Below are positions 1-5,359 of a stretch of DNA of 5,359 nucleotides, one piece after another. The first letter of the stretch is position 1; each line of letters opens with the position of its first letter. A program made the position numbers and the translations under genes. Source of the DNA: Bacteroidales bacterium 45-6. GTDB lineage: Bacteria; Bacteroidota; Bacteroidia; Bacteroidales; Dysgonomonadaceae. Below the pieces are notes generated by a model. That model made no database searches. It was not told the DNA's origin and worked only from the letters and a program-made list of their open reading frames with translations. The stretch covers positions 1-5,359 of the forward strand of contig MKRS01000707.1 in assembly GCA_001897035.1 (NCBI GenBank). Reading direction: 5' to 3'.

Positions 1-417
1 AATATCACAATAATGGGGTTTTCTTTAAATTTGCCACGTCTTGCTTCTAATAATAATTTTTTTCCAATTGCATTCACGAGAACTTCTCTAACTTGAAAAT
101 CATAATTTACATGAGAAAAATCTAATCTAAGAACTCCACCTTCTTTATCTTCAATGTGAGTGTCTATTTTTGTTGTGATTAATTCCCCTTTGCTTTCTGA
201 AGTCAAACTAAAGCCAAATACATTATTATATTCAGGAGAATTGATTAAATAATTAATACGAGAAATCGAGCTTATACAGTTAGACAAATCAGTTTCGTTG
301 CGACCTCCCCATAAATCAACATTATCGCGAGTAGAATCCCATAAATACTGCTGTCTTTATGTATTTTTATTTGAAAGGTCTCCATGATCCATTCGAAATA
401 TCTTGAAATAATGCCAT
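1..417 (-). pseudogene. HerA/DUF87-like ATPase remnant, N-terminal half lost, runs off the left edge
   Basis: A leftward reading frame is open from position 356 to the window edge and contains no Met. Its last visible residues include VNAIGKKLLLEARRGKF followed by NPIIVI. This resembles the helix and strand leading into the Walker B motif (LDEAH-type) of HerA/DUF87 ATPases; the Walker B acidic residues would lie just beyond position 1. The preceding LRLDFSHVNYD stretch also fits that family. A TAA at 357-359 closes the frame upstream. An ATG at 415-417, only 2 bp after the stop of the upstream regulator, begins MALFQDISNGSWRPFK and stops at 367-369 in another frame. I read this as the true start of the gene, joined by deletion and frameshift to its C-terminal part, with the Walker A region missing. 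HerA-like ATPases act as DNA-translocating or defence motors, often with a nuclease or SIR2 partner, but no partner is visible here. The family call rests on remembered motifs. Confidence 0.55.
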
Positions 418-419
418 AT

Positions 420-618
420 CTATTCTTCTTTATTATCAATAATCAAATCCTTCACACTTACTTGCAGCATCTCCGCAATTTGATATAAAGTTTCCCCAAT
501 GGAGGCTGAATCCGATTCAAGCATAATTATTTACAATTTTAAAACTCTTGCAGAGCTTCTCTGCAAGCCATTTCTGCTTGATTCCTCTTTCTTGTAATAC
601 TTCCTTTATCCGATTCAT
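420..618 (-). pseudogene. XRE-family helix-turn-helix regulator, frameshifted
   Basis: The ATG at 616-618 opens MNRIKEVLQERGIKQKWLAEKL and runs to SFKIVNNYA, then meets TGA at 517-519. This is helix 1 to the recognition helix of a small Cro/CI-type HTH protein. A second frame then reads NRIQPPL, and a third reads ETLYQIAEMLQVSVKDLI to a TAG at 420-422. Laid end to end, the three pieces make one normal 65-residue XRE protein of the YACNRxQPxLExLxxIAxxL type. One base is missing near 518 (TGTAAT has become TGAAT) and two extra G are present near 497 (TTGGAA has become TTGGGGAA). These two indels are inferred from the family pattern. Such regulators often sit directly upstream of restriction or defence genes in Bacteroides. 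Here the next start codon lies 2 bp after the stop, so the gene probably led a two-gene operon with the ATPase remnant. Sequencing error is the main alternative explanation for the frameshifts. Confidence 0.72.
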
Positions 619-640
619 TTTATAGTTATATTATGAAGAA

Positions 641-648
641 CAAATATA
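641..648 (-). promoter_or_regulatory. Candidate Bacteroidetes -7 promoter box for the XRE remnant
   Basis: On the minus strand this reads TATATTTG, an exact match to the Bacteroidetes -7 consensus TAnnTTTG, 22 bp ahead of the XRE start codon. That would give a short leader of about 15 nt. The -33 element (TTTG-type) is poor; only a T-rich stretch lies at about the right distance. The surrounding sequence is AT-rich, so a chance match is possible. Confidence 0.4.
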
Positions 649-700
649 GGAAATCTAACTGGATAATTATAAGAAAATATTGTTTTCAAATTAAACCTGA

Positions 701-738
701 TTTTTTATTTCCCGGATCATTAATGTCCACTAAAAAAC
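701..738. repeat. Imperfect inverted repeat, possible IS end
   Basis: The centre is GGATCATTAATGTCC (714-728), a palindrome apart from one extra T. It is flanked by a T run with a following A on the left (about 701-707) and a matching A run on the right (about 732-737). It lies just upstream of the IS4-type transposase fragment, where the left end of that element would be expected. It could be a degraded terminal repeat of the IS or simply a palindromic regulatory site. No partner copy is visible on the other side of the fragment. Confidence 0.25.
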
Positions 739-778
739 CACAGAAGTTATTTTAATAAATTGAAATTCAATTTATTAT

Positions 779-1120
779 TTGTTATTTTGGCACGCAACGA
801 TTTGGAATTACTTTTACGGTCTGAATCAGACCCGAAGCAACCTTAGTAAAGCAAACGAGCAACGGAATTACCACATTTTCGATGAGTATGCCTACTTTAT
901 GGTTGAGCAAGCGAGGAAGAAACGTCAAGCCGAAATCTTCAAACTTGGAGGGTTTGTTTATGCGTTCGACTCAACCACGATTGACCTATGTTTTGAGATG
1001 TTCGAATGGGCTAAATTCAGTCACCATAAAGGCGACGTTAAGATGCATACTTTTTTACATTACTCTTTTTTTGTAACGCTATTTCAGGACAAGATATATC
1101 AGGCATACCCGAAAGAATGA
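779..1120 (+). pseudogene. IS4-family transposase fragment, truncated at both ends
   Basis: The frame is open from 764 (after TGA at 761-763) and has no ATG start; its first possible start is TTG at 779. From about 830 it encodes TRSNLSKANEQRNYHIFDEY, then ARKKRQAEIFKLGG, YAFDSTTIDLC, FEWAKF and KGDVKMHT. This is the conserved core of Bacteroidetes IS4-family (DDE) transposases. The Asp of AFDSTTID (codon 968-970) corresponds to the first catalytic acidic residue. Similarity ends abruptly after KMHT at about 1051; the remaining residues to TGA at 1118-1120 do not continue the family pattern, where LYD should follow. The N-terminal roughly 90 residues, the second Asp, the Glu region (YREK-type) and the rest of the C-terminal half are absent. 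The element is therefore inactive. It probably inserted between or into genes here and was later trimmed by deletion, consistent with the broken genes on both sides. Confidence 0.8.
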
Positions 1121-1433
1121 TGGTGCAAAATTCATGGTTAGTCTAAACCTGAATGAAAATTCATGATAATTGGGTATAACGCAGAAAATGTGTTTCACAT
1201 TTAGAAAGTGGAACAGCTTTTCCTTGATGAGATAAAATGTTTTTGACCAACTGATGTACATTTGCGATTCAGTAAATGGTAATAGCTTTAGAACAATGCG
1301 GAGAAATATTTTATAAGTCGGAGCCTAAGCAGGGGATTTGCGAATATAAAATGAGAATGATTAGAAGCTGATTTTTGTGATTCTAACAGGCTTTAAGTGT
1401 ACTCTTCTCCGGTTACATCTCAATCTAAATTTT
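1052..1433. other. Non-coding or decayed stretch without a recognisable gene
   Basis: About 380 bp of AT-rich sequence follow the point where transposase similarity stops. Short open frames occur on both strands, but none gives a recognisable motif or a convincing start. A 31-codon frame from ATG 1276 and a 60-codon minus-strand frame across 1079-1261 look random. A 10-bp direct repeat, AAAATTCATG, occurs at 1127-1136 and 1156-1165. No tRNA, terminator with a T tract or clear -7 box was found. It is best read as debris between two truncated genes. Confidence 0.5.
1201..1215 (+). repeat. 15-bp repeat, copy 1
   Basis: TTAGAAAGTGGAACA here matches TTAGAAAGTGAAACA at 1664-1678 at 14 of 15 positions in the same orientation. 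Just to its left, ATGTGTTTCAC (about 1188-1198) is the reverse complement of GTGAAACACAT at 1671-1681. The same short motif is therefore present in both orientations. The pair brackets the orphan signal-peptide ORF and the hairpin. It could be a trace of a lost small element or a coincidence of AT-rich sequence. Confidence 0.35.
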
Positions 1434-1583
1434 ATGGATATGAAATTTTTCAAGGTGCATTTTATGGTTTTCTTATTGCTTCTTCTCCCTTGTGTAAAAG
1501 GAAGCAACGCTGTAGCGCAATCAACAAAGGATGATCGGTTTCATGCGATTGTGGTGTTTTGCAAAAAGTTGGTTTTTATATAA
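1434..1583 (+). pseudogene. Orphan signal-peptide ORF, probable 5' remnant of an exported-protein gene
   Basis: The likely start is ATG 1434 or the second ATG at 1440. A GTG at 1377 is in frame, but the residues it adds lack a sensible N-terminus. The product begins MDMKFFKVHFMVFLLLLLP, a basic start and a long Leu-rich core, and reaches NAVAQ, a good signal peptidase I site, about 30 residues in. Only some 18 residues of mature protein follow before TAA at 1581-1583. The sequence DDRFHAIVVF after the signal resembles the first strand of ThuA-like domains of Bacteroidetes secreted proteins (RFHxxVL-type), which is a weak match. No continuation was recognised in the other frames before the hairpin at 1605. 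The simplest reading is a secreted-protein gene that lost nearly everything after its signal peptide. A genuine 47-49 residue exported peptide is less likely. Confidence 0.4.
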
Positions 1584-1604
1584 TTTCGTGATGGACAACA
1601 ATTG

Positions 1605-1640
1605 TATAACCCGTAGTACATTTAAGCACTACGGGTTATA
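1605..1640. terminator. Strong hairpin, probable transcription terminator for the leftward GH97 operon
   Basis: Two perfectly complementary 13-base arms (1605-1617, TATAACCCGTAGT, and 1628-1640, ACTACGGGTTATA) enclose a 10-nt loop. The hairpin starts 42 bp past the GH97 stop codon, where a terminator is expected. In the leftward transcript the tail after the stem reads CAATTGTTGTCC, which is only moderately U-rich. In the rightward direction the tail (TATTGTTTGGTTTT) is more T-rich, so it may act in both directions. Stability is inferred by eye. Confidence 0.65.
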
Positions 1641-1663
1641 TATTGTTTGGTTTTACTGGGAAC

Positions 1664-1678
1664 TTAGAAAGTGAAACA
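1664..1678 (+). repeat. 15-bp repeat, copy 2
   Basis: TTAGAAAGTGAAACA, a near-identical copy of 1201-1215. It lies between the hairpin and the end of the GH97 gene, 5 bp from the stop codon. The distance between copies is 463 bp. Confidence 0.35.
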
Positions 1679-1682
1679 CATC

Positions 1683-4600
1683 TTATTTCACAATTATTTT
1701 ATTTACGTTTTCTCTGTCGGGTGAGGATACTTTTACAAGATATAGTCCGGCTGAGACATTCAGCGAAACTTCCGCTTTCGGGTTTATATTCCGGTGATAA
1801 ACCAGCAATCCTGATGTGGAATATACAGATAATATGGCTTCGTCGGGATTGTTGATATGAAGCACTTCTTTCTTCTTTAGTACTGAAGGAAAAACATTGG
1901 AAGCATTTGAAGCGGTATTGTGTATGCCGACCGTTTCGGTTCCGAATACATCAAACCCGTAGATGCGGACAGCATTGTCGTCGTCAGGAATTTTTGTTTC
2001 AAACTTTATGTAAAGGGCTGGTTGAGGGTCGATATTATCCACTTTAATATTTTCTTGCTTGCGGTTGACCGTATTCACGACTTCTGTCCATGCGTTTTCT
2101 TCCGGGTTTTTCGTGGTTATACTGATTTTATATTGATCCACGTTCTTATCATTTTCTTTAGTCTTACAATCTCTGAAAATAAAGCGATTGATATTATATT
2201 CCTTTGGCAGTTTCATGACGACCCAGGGATAAGCCGTATTATTGTCGCACCATTTTTTTGAACTGTCCCCCGATATCAGGTTTTCGGCACCTTCGTTTGA
2301 GTTTACCTGATAGCTGTATGAATGGATGCTTCCTCCATTCAATTTCAGGTTGACCGGATGTTCTGACAAAACCGGATAATGGGAGAATGTGACAAAATCC
2401 ATATCCCCGACGATGTTATTTGTCAGGTCGATATTGACTGCCGCCTCTACATTGTAGACCGCGATTGCAGATAAGTCAGCCTTTTGTGTGAACGTGTAAT
2501 CTATGGTGGCACCGGCTGCAATAGAAGGAACAACTTCGGTGACCATGGCGTTGTCATTTATCTTGTATGACACGGACACGTTGGACAACTGCTCTTCACT
2601 CTGGTTTGTTAGTTTTATCTTTATAGGCTCGCTGTTAGTCAATCCACTGCCGTTCTGTAAACCTGTGATGGAGAGTTTTACATCTTTGTAGTCGCCCGAA
2701 GGGCTAACCTCTATTCGGTCTATGTTTATACCGTTGTCTGTGTCATTTCCAAATTCAATCGTATTGTTGCCGGCAGCCAAAGAGACCTGAACGGTTTTGA
2801 TTGCCAATGCGTCACTGTTCCAAGAATATCCATTTCCATTGAATTTGAAAATATTTTTATCTCCGCCATTCACCCTGATATATGTATTGCGCTCATCTTG
2901 TGTGATGTAATAAAGGGTGAGATTGTATTTTCCTGCATTTTCTGCGATCACATTATTGATTGTAACCGTATTGCCATTGCCGAGGAATCCGATGAATTTG
3001 CCACCTGAACAATTTCCCAGATTGTCGTTTTCTGTAGTGATTCCACCGCTTTTTGTACCGTTTTCGGCCTCGTAAACTCTATGTGCAGGCTGATTGATAG
3101 GCGTCTGCGATATACGGATTGTTGCTCCACCTGTCGCTTTTATATCAACGGAAAGGGTGGAAGCCGCAGTGACTGCCAGCTCTTCATAGGCAATATCAGA
3201 CGGACAAGTGCCATCTTTGTAGATTTGAGCTGTATAATTTCCTGAACCTAAGAAGGATAAAGGAACACTCAGTGTTCTTGCATTTTGGCTGATGGAAGAA
3301 ATATACCAGTCATTTCCTTTCCGGCGCGCAATGCTGACATAGTCTTCGGGGTTTGCTTCCAGACATACTGTTTCGTCCCAGGAAGAAGGTAATTGACTAA
3401 GTAAATTTTTACTGATGTTATAGATATAATTGTAATGGGAGTCGGACATGGTTTGTATTCCCGACTCATAGAGAGCAGCCAAAGCAAGCTGATGGCTCCA
3501 GGTGGTCAGATGTCTCACAATTCCATCCAGTCTGCAAAATTCAGTTGGGGTGTAGTCCATCGGGCCTATTACGTTGCGTGTGAGTGCAAGTGTGACATTG
3601 TGTGAAGCAGGCGTGGCATTATGATTAAAATAATATTGCTCTCCTCCATAAACAGCCTCGCTCGTAATCAGATGAGGCCAGTGGCGTCTCGTTCCCGATG
3701 GTTTGGTGCAGCCATGCAGGTTAACCATTAAGCCGACTTCTCCCGCTATTTTTACTAGTTTGTCATATTTTTGCATCATATCCTGCGAGTCATCATCAAA
3801 GAAGTCGATTTTTGTGCCCACAAAGCCAAGATCTTTCCAGTTCTGAAGGATAAGCCTGATTTGCGCCTCATCATTTTTAAAACGGTTCTGGTGACTCCAG
3901 ATGAATACTTTTACTCCTTTTGAGCTGGCATAATCAATAACATCTTTCAGTCGGTAAGAAGATGCTGCCCAGCCGTCATCCAATGTATAGTAAGGCCATT
4001 TCATCTTATATGCGAGGTCGATATAGCCCTTTATGACTTCAATGTCGTGTGTGACTCCTCCGTCCTGACCACCCCAATCCCAGGACGAAAGTCCAGATTT
4101 TATCCAGCTCAGATCTGTCATGTCTGTGGGAGGATTTAAATTTTCGGTCATTACTGATTGAACAATTGTCGGCAGATTACCCAGAATAATTGTTTTCCAT
4201 GATGTTTCAAGCGGCAGGGTGGTATTTACTTCGCCGTGCAGCTGATAATAGAACTTTCCGACTTCGGCAACGGTGCCGCTCATTACTTTGGAGGCGCAAT
4301 AGTTGCCATAGTTTGCCGATTCGGTTATCAAACACCAGTTGTTGCTGCTGGTTGTGCTTTTCACCAGAACTGGAGCTGACAATTGGTTTTTTCGATCACC
4401 GTTCTCATTCTGAACATTTGCCGTTTCTGTCCAGTTTCGAGCCGGATAGAGAGTGGAGTAGTCATGTACAAAACTTTCTCCCCAGCATTTGTCGAACGAA
4501 GCTATTCTGATTTCGCTTGTTTCGCCCGAAACAGTAACAGTTCCTGTGCCGGGAATATAATATCTGAAAGCAACCCCATCGTCATAGACTCTGAAAATAA

Positions 4601-4964
4601 CATGGAATTCTTTTGACGATTTGTTGAATGCAACATCGATCACAGAACATTTGTTTGTGTATGATTTCCTTTTTCCGGTGGGAAGTGTATAACTTTCGTT
4701 TATCTGATCGCGGGTTTCGGATAAGTAGCTAAGCCCATTGGTGAAATCTCCTTCACTGCATGCAATTCCCAACGCTGAAGTAGTTACCACAGGGATGTTA
4801 TTGTTGTTGACAGTGTAAGATAATGAACCGTTGGTTTCATTCAGAGTTATTTCTGCCGAAATTGCTCCATTGGGAGAAGCTACCGTTATCACTTGATTTG
4901 TAGCATTTAGTCCCATATTACAAAGCAAGATACAGGGTAATAAAATAAGTTTTTTTATTTTCAT
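1683..4964 (-). CDS. Secreted multidomain GH97 glycosidase, probable alpha-galactosidase, with CBM6/35-like, F5/8 type C and sorting domains
   Basis: This 1093-residue protein should hydrolyse alpha-linked sugars, most likely alpha-galactosides, outside the cell. Residues 1-21 are a signal peptide (MKIKKLILLP start, likely cut after GLNA). GH97 N-terminal beta-sandwich: about 25-275. Catalytic barrel: about 280-530, with YYTLDDGW (325-332), TKIDFFDDD (384-392) and SEAVYGGE (435-442). Asp387 sits in the KxDF motif of the retaining GH97 branch (nucleophile Asp415 in the Bacteroides thetaiotaomicron alpha-galactosidase BtGH97b). Glu442 lies 55 residues later, the same spacing as Asp415 to acid/base Glu470 there; Glu436 probably binds the calcium. 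The inverting SusB type lacks this Asp. GH97 C-terminal sandwich: about 530-618. Appended modules: CBM6/35-like 630-754 (YEAENG to NIDRIEV), Ig/CARDB-like 760-865, F5/8 type C (CBM32-like) 872-1008, and a Por/T9SS type A sorting domain 1025-1093 (VYSTSGLLVY, SAGLYLVKV, ending KIIVK). GH97 enzymes are usually near 650-740 residues, so the tail of over 450 is unusual. The start is the first ATG. The upstream gene ends 44 bp away, suggesting an operon. Substrate is inferred; the family is near certain. Confidence 0.95.
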   Translation of the reverse strand: MKIKKLILLPCILLCNMGLNATNQVITVASPNGAISAEITLNETNGSLSYTVNNNNIPVVTTSALGIACSEGDFTNGLSYLSETRDQINESYTLPTGKRKSYTNKCSVIDVAFNKSSKEFHVIFRVYDDGVAFRYYIPGTGTVTVSGETSEIRIASFDKCWGESFVHDYSTLYPARNWTETANVQNENGDRKNQLSAPVLVKSTTSSNNWCLITESANYGNYCASKVMSGTVAEVGKFYYQLHGEVNTTLPLETSWKTIILGNLPTIVQSVMTENLNPPTDMTDLSWIKSGLSSWDWGGQDGGVTHDIEVIKGYIDLAYKMKWPYYTLDDGWAASSYRLKDVIDYASSKGVKVFIWSHQNRFKNDEAQIRLILQNWKDLGFVGTKIDFFDDDSQDMMQKYDKLVKIAGEVGLMVNLHGCTKPSGTRRHWPHLITSEAVYGGEQYYFNHNATPASHNVTLALTRNVIGPMDYTPTEFCRLDGIVRHLTTWSHQLALAALYESGIQTMSDSHYNYIYNISKNLLSQLPSSWDETVCLEANPEDYVSIARRKGNDWYISSISQNARTLSVPLSFLGSGNYTAQIYKDGTCPSDIAYEELAVTAASTLSVDIKATGGATIRISQTPINQPAHRVYEAENGTKSGGITTENDNLGNCSGGKFIGFLGNGNTVTINNVIAENAGKYNLTLYYITQDERNTYIRVNGGDKNIFKFNGNGYSWNSDALAIKTVQVSLAAGNNTIEFGNDTDNGINIDRIEVSPSGDYKDVKLSITGLQNGSGLTNSEPIKIKLTNQSEEQLSNVSVSYKINDNAMVTEVVPSIAAGATIDYTFTQKADLSAIAVYNVEAAVNIDLTNNIVGDMDFVTFSHYPVLSEHPVNLKLNGGSIHSYSYQVNSNEGAENLISGDSSKKWCDNNTAYPWVVMKLPKEYNINRFIFRDCKTKENDKNVDQYKISITTKNPEENAWTEVVNTVNRKQENIKVDNIDPQPALYIKFETKIPDDDNAVRIYGFDVFGTETVGIHNTASNASNVFPSVLKKKEVLHINNPDEAILSVYSTSGLLVYHRNINPKAEVSLNVSAGLYLVKVSSPDRENVNKIIVK

Positions 4965-5008
4965 AATAGTGGCAAATTGTAAATCGTTTATTTATGTTTA
5001 TATATTTG
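4965..5008 (-). promoter_or_regulatory. AT-rich 44-bp spacer between the two leftward genes
   Basis: The gap is very AT-rich and contains no Shine-Dalgarno-like GGAGG, normal for Bacteroidetes, where A-rich leaders replace it. On the minus strand it carries TACAATTTG about 7 bp from the ATG. That resembles the -7 box TAnnTTTG with one extra base, but it is too near the start codon to be convincing. The short gap and lack of a hairpin favour read-through from the upstream gene. Confidence 0.4.
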
Positions 5009-5359
5009 TTAACGTATTACCGATATCTTTGTCGAATGGTTGTTTGTCTTGACTATATATAGGCCTTGTGAAGCAACCGGAATGGTATGTGTGCCCGATT
5101 CGCATTGGCCTTTAGTCACCAAAGTTCCCATTAAGTTGTAGATGTCATATTTTGTTTTTCCGGTACAAGTCAGCTTTATTATTCCGCTTTCTGAGCTTAT
5201 TTTCACAAGTTCGCCGATTGACGATTCCTGAATGCTGCTGGTAGGGGCATTTTCAAATAATTGCCATTTGGTCAATTGAAACTCAGATCCACCGTTATTT
5301 TCGAGAATATTAAGTTTGAAGTATTTATACTTTTTTGTGGTGGATACGGGATATTCAAC
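5009..5359 (-). CDS. C-terminal end of a secreted, probably carbohydrate-active protein with a sorting domain (partial)
   Basis: The frame is open from the right edge to TAA at 5009-5011, giving 116 visible codons; the start lies outside the window. A TTG at 5273-5275 is an internal Leu codon, not a start, because conserved sequence continues upstream of it. The first visible part (YKYFKLNILENNGGSEFQL, then TKWQLFENA) looks like the last strands of an F5/8 type C or discoidin-like domain, as found at the ends of many Bacteroidetes glycoside hydrolases. A short Ser-rich linker follows (about APTSSIQESS). The last 65 or so residues form a Por/T9SS type A-like sorting domain, with YDIYNLMGTLV and VASQGLYIVK and a basic end (STKISVIR). 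The catalytic domain is not visible, so the enzyme class is unknown. It shares this tail type with the GH97 protein downstream, so both probably use the same export and anchoring route and are co-transcribed. Confidence 0.8.
   Translation of the reverse strand, partial: VEYPVSTTKKYKYFKLNILENNGGSEFQLTKWQLFENAPTSSIQESSIGELVKISSESGIIKLTCTGKTKYDIYNLMGTLVTKGQCESGTHTIPVASQGLYIVKTNNHSTKISVIR

Noticed and set aside
275..387. Leftward 37-codon frame starting ATGGAGACC at about 387
   Set aside because: It overlaps the ATPase remnant, has no recognisable motif, and the ATPase-like frame explains the region better.
882..1076. Rightward 64-codon frame inside the transposase fragment
   Set aside because: It overlaps the conserved transposase frame and has no family-like sequence.
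1127..1165. 10-bp direct repeat AAAATTCATG (1127-1136 and 1156-1165)
   Set aside because: Only two short AT-rich copies 29 bp apart; too short to argue for a CRISPR, target duplication or operator pair.
1079..1261. Leftward 60-codon frame
   Set aside because: No recognisable motif; it spans the end of the transposase frame and the debris beyond, with random-looking composition.
1377..1433. GTG start extending the signal-peptide ORF upstream
   Set aside because: The extra 19 residues would put a hydrophilic, unlike-signal stretch before a good signal peptide; ATG 1434 or 1440 fits better.
2948..3487. Leftward frames at 2948-3130 and 3269-3487
   Set aside because: They are out-of-frame shadows within the GH97 gene on the same strand.
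1643..4616. Several rightward frames (1643-1855, 1920-2261, 2503-2691, 4190-4510, 4383-4616)
   Set aside because: All lie antisense to the GH97 gene and read as shadows of its codons.
4918..4964. Lipoprotein signal (Cys11 or Cys15) at the GH97 N-terminus
   Set aside because: The residues before each Cys (LLP-C, ILL-C) do not make a proper lipobox, and a C-terminal sorting domain fits an ordinary signal peptidase I leader.
5273..5275. TTG as start of an 88-residue protein
   Set aside because: The frame stays open to the right edge and conserved domain-like sequence continues upstream, so this is an internal Leu codon.

Overview
The window looks like Bacteroidota DNA, most likely a gut-type Bacteroidales (Bacteroides, Phocaeicola, Parabacteroides or a close relative). 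The evidence is a large secreted GH97 glycosidase, two leftward genes ending in Por/type IX-like C-terminal sorting domains, a Bacteroidetes-type IS4 transposase fragment, an XRE regulator of a kind common in Bacteroides, a TAnnTTTG promoter box and no clear Shine-Dalgarno sequences. The species cannot be fixed from the sequence.

Right two thirds (1683-5359): an intact carbohydrate-degradation cluster, read leftwards. The partial gene at the right edge (5009-5359) ends in what looks like the tail of a carbohydrate-binding domain followed by a sorting domain. After a 44-bp gap comes a complete 1093-residue GH97 enzyme (1683-4964) with a signal peptide, the catalytic core of the retaining, alpha-galactosidase-type branch, a CBM6/35-like module, an Ig-like module, an F5/8 type C module and a C-terminal sorting domain. 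Both proteins are probably exported and held at the cell surface to act on the same complex glycan. A strong hairpin (1605-1640) lies just past the end of the GH97 gene and probably ends the transcript.

Left third (1-1682): a gene graveyard. From the left edge there is a leftward HerA/DUF87-like ATPase fragment that has lost its N-terminal half. Its small XRE regulator, inferred to carry two compensating indels, lies just upstream with a plausible promoter. Next comes a rightward IS4-family transposase fragment containing the first catalytic Asp but cut off soon after it. About 380 bp with no recognisable gene follow. Last is a short rightward ORF that is little more than a signal peptide. 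The ATPase and XRE pair look like the remains of a defence-type or mobile accessory operon. The clearest biology is the unusually long GH97 enzyme; the left side records insertion, deletion and decay next to it.
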